Assembly (NCBI GenBank): GCA_004154925.1
Contig: QJNS01000752.1
Location: forward strand, 62,001-126,000
Reading direction: 5' to 3'
Length of the DNA: 64,000 nt
Origin: Monosporascus cannonballus
Lineage: Eukaryota > Ascomycota > Sordariomycetes > Xylariales
Shown: piece after piece, positions 57,540 through 64,000 of the stretch
How the letters are laid out: each line of letters starts with the position of its first letter
Position numbering within the stretch: the first letter of the stretch is position 1
The notes under the pieces: generated by a model
The model's input: the letters and a program-made list of their open reading frames with translations, nothing else
Databases searched by the model: none
What the model was told of the DNA's origin: nothing
Translations under genes and position numbers: made by a program

Positions 57540-60500
57540 TGTGAGAATACAGCCCCTATAAGGATAAGGCTGGTAGCCGACCAGCTACCGATCAGCCACC
57601 GACCCACTTACTAGTATAAATCTACCATCTGGCAGCTAATGGGAAACGTTAGATAAAAGTAACCTAATATATTTACTTTTTGGAATCTGCTTTATAACTG
57701 GTCGGAAATTACCTTACCCAGCTTATAGTTATTTATTATTTTATAATTTTTTTATTTATTATCGAAAGTAATACGATAATTATTAAAAATAGAGTTTGCC
57801 GACTGCAAAACGAACCTAAGTTATTAATCGAAAAAACCGCCGATCGGAACCTAACCGACAAACGATCGATTACGGTACGGGAATAGGCGAAAAAACCTAT
57901 AACGGAGCCTTAACGGGCAAAGGATTATGGTCCCCGGGATCCTAAATTATCTTATATATATAATAAAAATGCGTTTTGATAACCGTTAGTTAAATAATTA
58001 AAAAACGGGCGTAATATAACGAACGTATCTCAGAATTTAAAATAAAAAAGGGTTAAGCCGTTTAATAATAACCAGATTTTGGAAATTATTTATTAATAAA
58101 ATAAATAATATTTGGAATTATTACAATAATTAGCCTAATAATAAATAATGGTATAAGTTAAAAAAGCAAAACTTTATAAATTAATTGCGATATTATTATA
58201 AAAGCCTAAAGGCGATAAATAAATACCGCGTTATAATTACCCGAAATTTTCAAAATATGCGTTAATTAGAAAAAAAAAGATTAAATAAAAATTATTACGG
58301 AAGTTTACGTCGAAAAATTAGGGCGAAATACCTTTATTTATATTTAATAGATTATAGGTTATATAAATATTTTTATTACGAACGTTTAATAATTATATTA
58401 TATTATATTTAATTATTTTAATTACGAAAAAAAATTAAAAATAAAAAGTTTATAAATATTTATTAAAAAAGGTTATATAAATTTTAATTTTTTCGATAAG
58501 AAATATAAGGAATAATTTATGAAATTATAATAACAATTCGATTAATTGCCGTTAAATTTTTATATTAAATAAAAGCTCTTAATTTATAAAATAAAGTTTA
58601 CGGACGTTCTTAATCCGGAAAACGATCGGGATAATAAGCGTTTTATTTTTAATTATTTTTATAAATTAATATTAAGGTTACGAAATATTTTATTACGGAA
58701 AAACGTTAAATTAAAACGAATTAATAATGTAATAAATAAAATAAAATATTATCAGGACGTTTAGAAAAAGGCCAAAAAAAACCGATTATTTTCCATTAAA
58801 GGCATTAATAAGAATAAATAATTTCATTTTAACGTTTTCGAAAAAAAAATCTTTAAAACAAATTAAAAATGCCGTACGGAAATAATAAAGATTACGGGCG
58901 TTTTTATATTCGGAAAGCAGATAATCGCCAATTTAATTCCGATTAAAATAAATCGGTACGATTTAATATTTTTGCTTTTTATAAGGGCTTATTTAAATGT
59001 TATAATTATAAAAAGTTAAGTTATGAAAACGTAATTTGTAAATTAAAAAAAAATATAAAAACCTTTTTATTCCGGTTATACGAAAACCGACTTTTAAAAG
59101 CCGTATAAAACATTATAATATATAATAACTAATTAAATTAATTTTTAAATGTAAACCTAAAAAAAAACCGAAATAAACGTATACGTTTAATTTATTTCGG
59201 CTAATAATTTTAAAATAATCGGAATAAAACCGCCTTTTAAAAAGAAAGTATTTATTAAAAAAATACGAAGGATATAATAATATAAATAAATATGGATACC
59301 GGAATATAAATAAATATTATAAGTAAAAAATTAACGAAAAAACTTAATTTTTAATTAATTTCCGTAAATATTCTGGGCTTTATCGGTATTAACGGTATAT
59401 ATATTAAGTATTATAAGATTTATTAAATTTTTATTAATATAATAAATAATAATAAAAACGAACAAAAATTTAAGCAAATTTATTTTGCAATACGCCGTAA
59501 TCGGAAAACGCTTAATTTTTTATTATTTAAATCCGGAATAAGTAAATTAAAGATTTTATTAAATATAATTATATATTAATAATTATACGGATAATTACAA
59601 AAAGTTAATAATTAAAAAATCGTAAACCTAATATTTTTTTAATAAATAAATTTATACCGTTAACTTAATAAATTTAGCCGAAAAATTAAATATCCCGGAA
59701 TTCGAAAAATAATAAAAATAAGGAATAATTAATTTTTTAATATATTTATAGAATTTCCGATAAATATATTCCGAAAAAATAACGAAAAAAATATTTTAAT
59801 TATTAAGGGCGGAATATGTAATAAATTTGATCCCAGAAAAAACGCCTTTATTCGGCTTAATTTACTTTATTTCGGAAATTTAAAAAGAATATTCGAAAAA
59901 TATATCCGAAAAAATCTAAAAGTAAGCCGGATACGTTATTCGAAAGCGGACGTAAAGGTATTAATATTATTTATGCCCAAAAAAACGGTAATTTCCGATT
60001 ATACGTTAATTATAAAGGGCTAAATCGGGTAACGATAAAAAACCAATATCTTTTACCTTTAATTTTAAAAATAATAAATCGCCTAAAAGTAATTAAGATA
60101 TTTTCGAAAATTAATTTTAAGGATATTTATTATTATATCAAAATTAAAAAAGGTAATTAATAAAAAATTGTTTTTCGAATGCGGTACGGGTAATTCGAAT
60201 ATATAATTATATTATTTGGCTTTATTAATACGTTAATTACGTTTTAAGCTTATATGCATAAAATATTAACTGGATTAATTAATTATATATATATAATATA
60301 TTTAAATAATATTATTATTTATTTGGATAATAAAAAAATATATAAAGTATTTCCAGTTAATTTACGAACGGCTATTATAATATTAATTATTTATTAAAGC
60401 GTTTAAATACGAATTTTTTTTAAAAAAGATAAAATTTTTAAAATTTATAATTAATACCAACGGCTTAAAGATAAACCGCCGACGGGTTAATATTATTAAA

Positions 60501-63500
60501 ATATAATTAAAGCCAAAATTAATTTATAATATTTAAGTATTTTTAGGATTTACGAATTTTTATTAAAAATTTATCGTTTATTATTTGCGTATTACCAAAT
60601 TTATTATTAAGTTTTTAAAAAAGGTACAGGGTAAAAAAAAGCAGTAAAATTTTAATAACCCGAAAAAGTTAAAAGGGCGTTCCGAAACTTAAAAAAATAT
60701 TTTTAATTAGCAATTATTTTCCGATATTAAAATAATGCCAAAAATACCAGGGTTAAAATAAATACTTTAGTAAAAGTTATATTAAGAATATTTTTATGAA
60801 AATACTGAAAATATTAACGTTTAATTACATATTGGTTGTAAAAATTAAGTTTAACCGAAAAGTGGTAAATTATAAAATAATAAGAATTATTGGCGATTAT
60901 AAAAAACCTAAAATATTAACGGTAATACTTTAAAAGTACGGAAAATTTTTTTTTAATATTTATCGATTATATAGTATTAAAAGATATAATAAAAATATTA
61001 ACGTATAACCTTAAAAGGAAGTTAACTTCATAAGTTTACCGCCTTATATAATTTAATTTTAAGATTTAATATTAACCGGACGCCGTTAACCCGATAAATG
61101 GATTATTTAAACGCCCGGATTATATATTAGGAGAAATTGCGTATAAAAATATAATTTTTATATTATTTAAAAAATTCGGATTTACGAATAATATGCCGGA
61201 AAATATACGGAAAACGGTCGCAAATATATAATACGATTTAAAGCATTATAAAGGGGCAAAAAGTTTTATAAAAATAATACAAAATTCGTTCGTTATAAAA
61301 TTCCTAAATAGATTTTAGGTAACAAAAATTCAAATAATTATTATCCGCATAAAAAAAACGGAAAACCTTCGTTATACGATTATAAAAAGTTTTCGAAAAA
61401 AAAATAAAGAATTATATATTTGTTAAATTTATCGTTTGCGAATAATAATATAAATACGAATTGCAGTAATATTACGATTAACGGTTAAATAATAATAACC
61501 GTAAATTACGATTATATTACGATCGGATTCCGAAAATTTTAAGAAAAACAAAATTAATATTAAGGCTATTATTTATAATTAATACGTTTTACATTTTTTA
61601 ACGAAAAAATTAGCCAAAAACGAAACGGTATTTTAGCCGAAAATTTTCCGATAATTTTACGATTAAGTTTAAAAGTTATAAATTAAGGATTTAAATATTA
61701 TAAAGTTAATACGGATAATTAAACGCTAAGCCGTAATAAAGGGAAAATATTTTCTGGACTTAAATAAGGTTTTATATTATCGGGATAAATTCGTAATTCC
61801 GTTATAAGGCGTTTTACGAAAACAATTAATTAATTAATACTATAATAATTTAAAGGCAAAATATATAAAATATATCCGTACGTTAAAATTAATAACTAAA
61901 AAGATTTATTAGAAAAATATGGCAAACGATATCCGAAAATATATTAAATAATATTTAAATTATTAAGGTATAATAAAATTATATTATAAACTATATGGAT
62001 AATTATAGCCTTTACCGCTATTTAAATAACTTTTTTTAAAAAGTTTTATTAAATTTTATTACGGGATTTCTTAAAAGCCTAGGTTTAAACGGATTAAAGT
62101 ATGACGTAATTTTGGTGATCGTCGACCGCTTTACGAAATTAAAATTATTTATTTTTACGGTTAAAACTTTAACCGTAACCGAATTAACTTAATTATTTTA
62201 TAACAAAGTTAAATATAGATTTAATATATTAGCCGGAATTATTAATAATAAAAATAAATTATTAATAAGTTAATTTTAAGGGGGATTTTATAAAAACTAA
62301 AAATAAAACGGCAAATATCGATTGCTTATTATCCGTAAACCGATAAGTAAATAAAACGTATTTATTAAGTTTTAAAATATTATTTCCGTAATTACGTTAA
62401 TAAATATTAAAATAATTAAATAAAGTTATTACGAAATACGGAATTCATATATAATAATACGCAAAACGTATTTACCGGCCGTTTTCCGTTCGAAACCTTA
62501 TATAAATATTATTTAAAAATAATAAAATACCTTTTATAAAGGTTTAAAAGATAGGTATAAGAAATTAAAAAACGTTTCGAAAAAATAACGGTTATTTGTT
62601 AAATAATATATAAATATTAGGAAAAAATAACGGTAATTTAGAAAAAGTATTATAATTAATGTTATACGTTTATAGAATTCTAATTAAAGCAATAACTAAA
62701 TTTATTAATTAAAAATTTTAAATTTAAAAATAAACAAATTCGTATTTATTTATATCTGGGTTACGATTAAAAAACGAATAAGTTCCTAGGCATATAAAAT
62801 AATCTTTTTTACCAAATATTAACGAATATATAATATATTTCCAATATCCTTATTAAAACCGTAATATAACCGGGAACCGGGCGACGTCCAGATAATGTTA
62901 CCGGACCTAATAAAGGAATAAAAAAATAAATAATAAAGAATATGGTTTATTACCGAAATAACCAAGGGTAACGCAAATATTTAATTAAATAAAAAGGTTG
63001 GCCCGCCAAATGTAATATATAAAAACCTTAAAAATATTTTAAATACGTATTTAAAATATTATAACGTTACAAAAAATAAATAAATACGTATATAAAAAGT
63101 AAAACGATTTAAAAATTATAAAATAATAATAACCCAATCGGAAATTAATCGCTTAATAATTACAAAAATTATAAAAGATAATTTTAAGTAAACTTAAAAT
63201 ATTAATATTAAAATATTACTTAATTACATAATTATTTTTAAACCTTTGGCGAATAATTCCCTTTTCGTATATTAATTAAAAACTTATAAATAATGCAAAA
63301 AAAAATAAATTTTTATTTCGAAAATAAAGTTTTACGTTTAATTATTAAGTTTTATATTAATTAGCTTTTAATAAACGTATTAAAGAAATTAACATAAAAA
63401 TATCGGAAAATAATCGAAAAATATATAACGCCAAAAGGTAAATACGTTTATTAAACTTATTAGATATAAAATCTGGAAAAAACTTAAAAATATTTTATTC

Positions 63501-64000
63501 TTTATAAAAAATAAGGCCTAAGTAACCGGAATATAATTTATTATTAATCGGAAATAAGGCGCTATCCTTAAAACGCTTAACATACTTAGGTTTAGTAACA
63601 ATTTCGCCGGGCAAAACTATTTTTTAATTATAGTTCTTAATAAATATCAAAATTTTATTAAAACGTTAAAAAACGGGCGAAAAATGCTTATAGGTAAGGA
63701 ACGTAACGGCATAACGGCTTTCGAAAATCGCCTTACTTATGGGGATACTTTAAAATTACGCCTAATCGGAAATTAATTACGGAATAATAAGAAAAAAATC
63801 GTAATATTTATAAAAAAGATTTAAATTTGCAAATTTATAAAACGGCGTTAAAACTGGATTTCCATAATTATAACAGACGATCGGAAATTAACTTTAATTA
63901 CATTAAAAAATAATATTCCTTAATAATAATTACGTTAAAGGCGAATTCGGCTTTGCGAAAAACGTTAAGTCGACGACCGACCATAATTACGTGGGAACGT
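57540..64000 (+). mobile_element. Family-2 Ty3/gypsy copy C, runs off the window
   Basis: The 5' LTR is about 57540-57745 (TGTGAGAATACAGCCCC at its start). Gag occupies 57800-59250 and protease follows. RT is at 59950-60420 and contains YIYIIYLNNIIIYLD at about 60275-60320, with the catalytic Asp pair as Asn-Asn. RNase H and integrase run to about 63050, and the conserved post-integrase segment lies at 63440-63630. Stops are dense. No second element interrupts it, so it is the cleanest internal sequence of the family here; its 3' LTR is not in the window. Confidence 0.82.

Overview
The window looks like a filamentous ascomycete (Pezizomycotina-type) nuclear chromosome. Two compositions alternate. 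About 1-47,205 and 57,058-64,000 are extremely A+T-rich and built of decayed transposons. About 47,206-57,057 is a balanced-GC island with short-intron fungal genes. The decay is what repeat-induced point mutation (RIP) produces: long stretches that stay in frame, stops where Trp or Gln codons are expected, and catalytic Asp/Glu turned to Asn/Lys by G-to-A changes. No organism name can be read from the sequence alone.

Left block. A minus-strand Ty1/copia gag-protease remnant (507-2400) is cut at its left by an LTR of a Ty3/gypsy chromovirus family, called family 1 here. A Tc1/mariner transposase gene (2721-3576) is split by a complete family-1 element (3577-10607, target duplication CGAAT) and finishes at 10613-10845. 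A Fot1/pogo-type element follows (11001-12895). Next is a second Ty3/gypsy family, family 2, copy A (12897-13450 and 20373-26265). It is split by a minus-strand gypsy element, family 3 (13451-20367, LTRs on both sides, duplication ATCCG). A minus-strand family-1 element follows (26266-33067), with LTRs and flanks that do not match each other, then a truncated family-1 copy (33068-35318). Family-2 copy B (about 35319-43225) holds two solo LTRs, each with a perfect 5-bp duplication. A chromovirus 3' half (43226-46150) carries a third small solo LTR, and an integrase fragment (46500-47205) ends the block.

GC island. From left to right it holds a broken GH43 glycosidase gene against the left border, a SET/Vps75-type histone chaperone gene (three exons, 330 aa), a GH76 DFG5/DCW1-type GPI-anchored cell-wall gene (four exons, 462 aa), a mitochondrial initiation factor IF-3 gene on the minus strand (279 aa), and a broken gene of a repeated fungal family. 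The three intact genes are conserved housekeeping or cell-wall genes with no operon-like relation. The broken genes sit at the two edges, against the transposons.

Right block. A minus-strand family-1 3' LTR (57058-57480) is followed by 59 bp of its internal end, then family-2 copy C (57540 to the window end).

The most interesting observations are: family-1 LTRs share their ends but carry different, often tandem-repeated, cassettes; an antisense Cys-rich/coiled-coil gene recurs between pol and the 3' LTR; short little-mutated solo LTRs lie inside heavily mutated hosts; and the element at 26266-33067 looks like the scar of recombination between two insertions. I ran no searches, so family names rest on motifs I could read.
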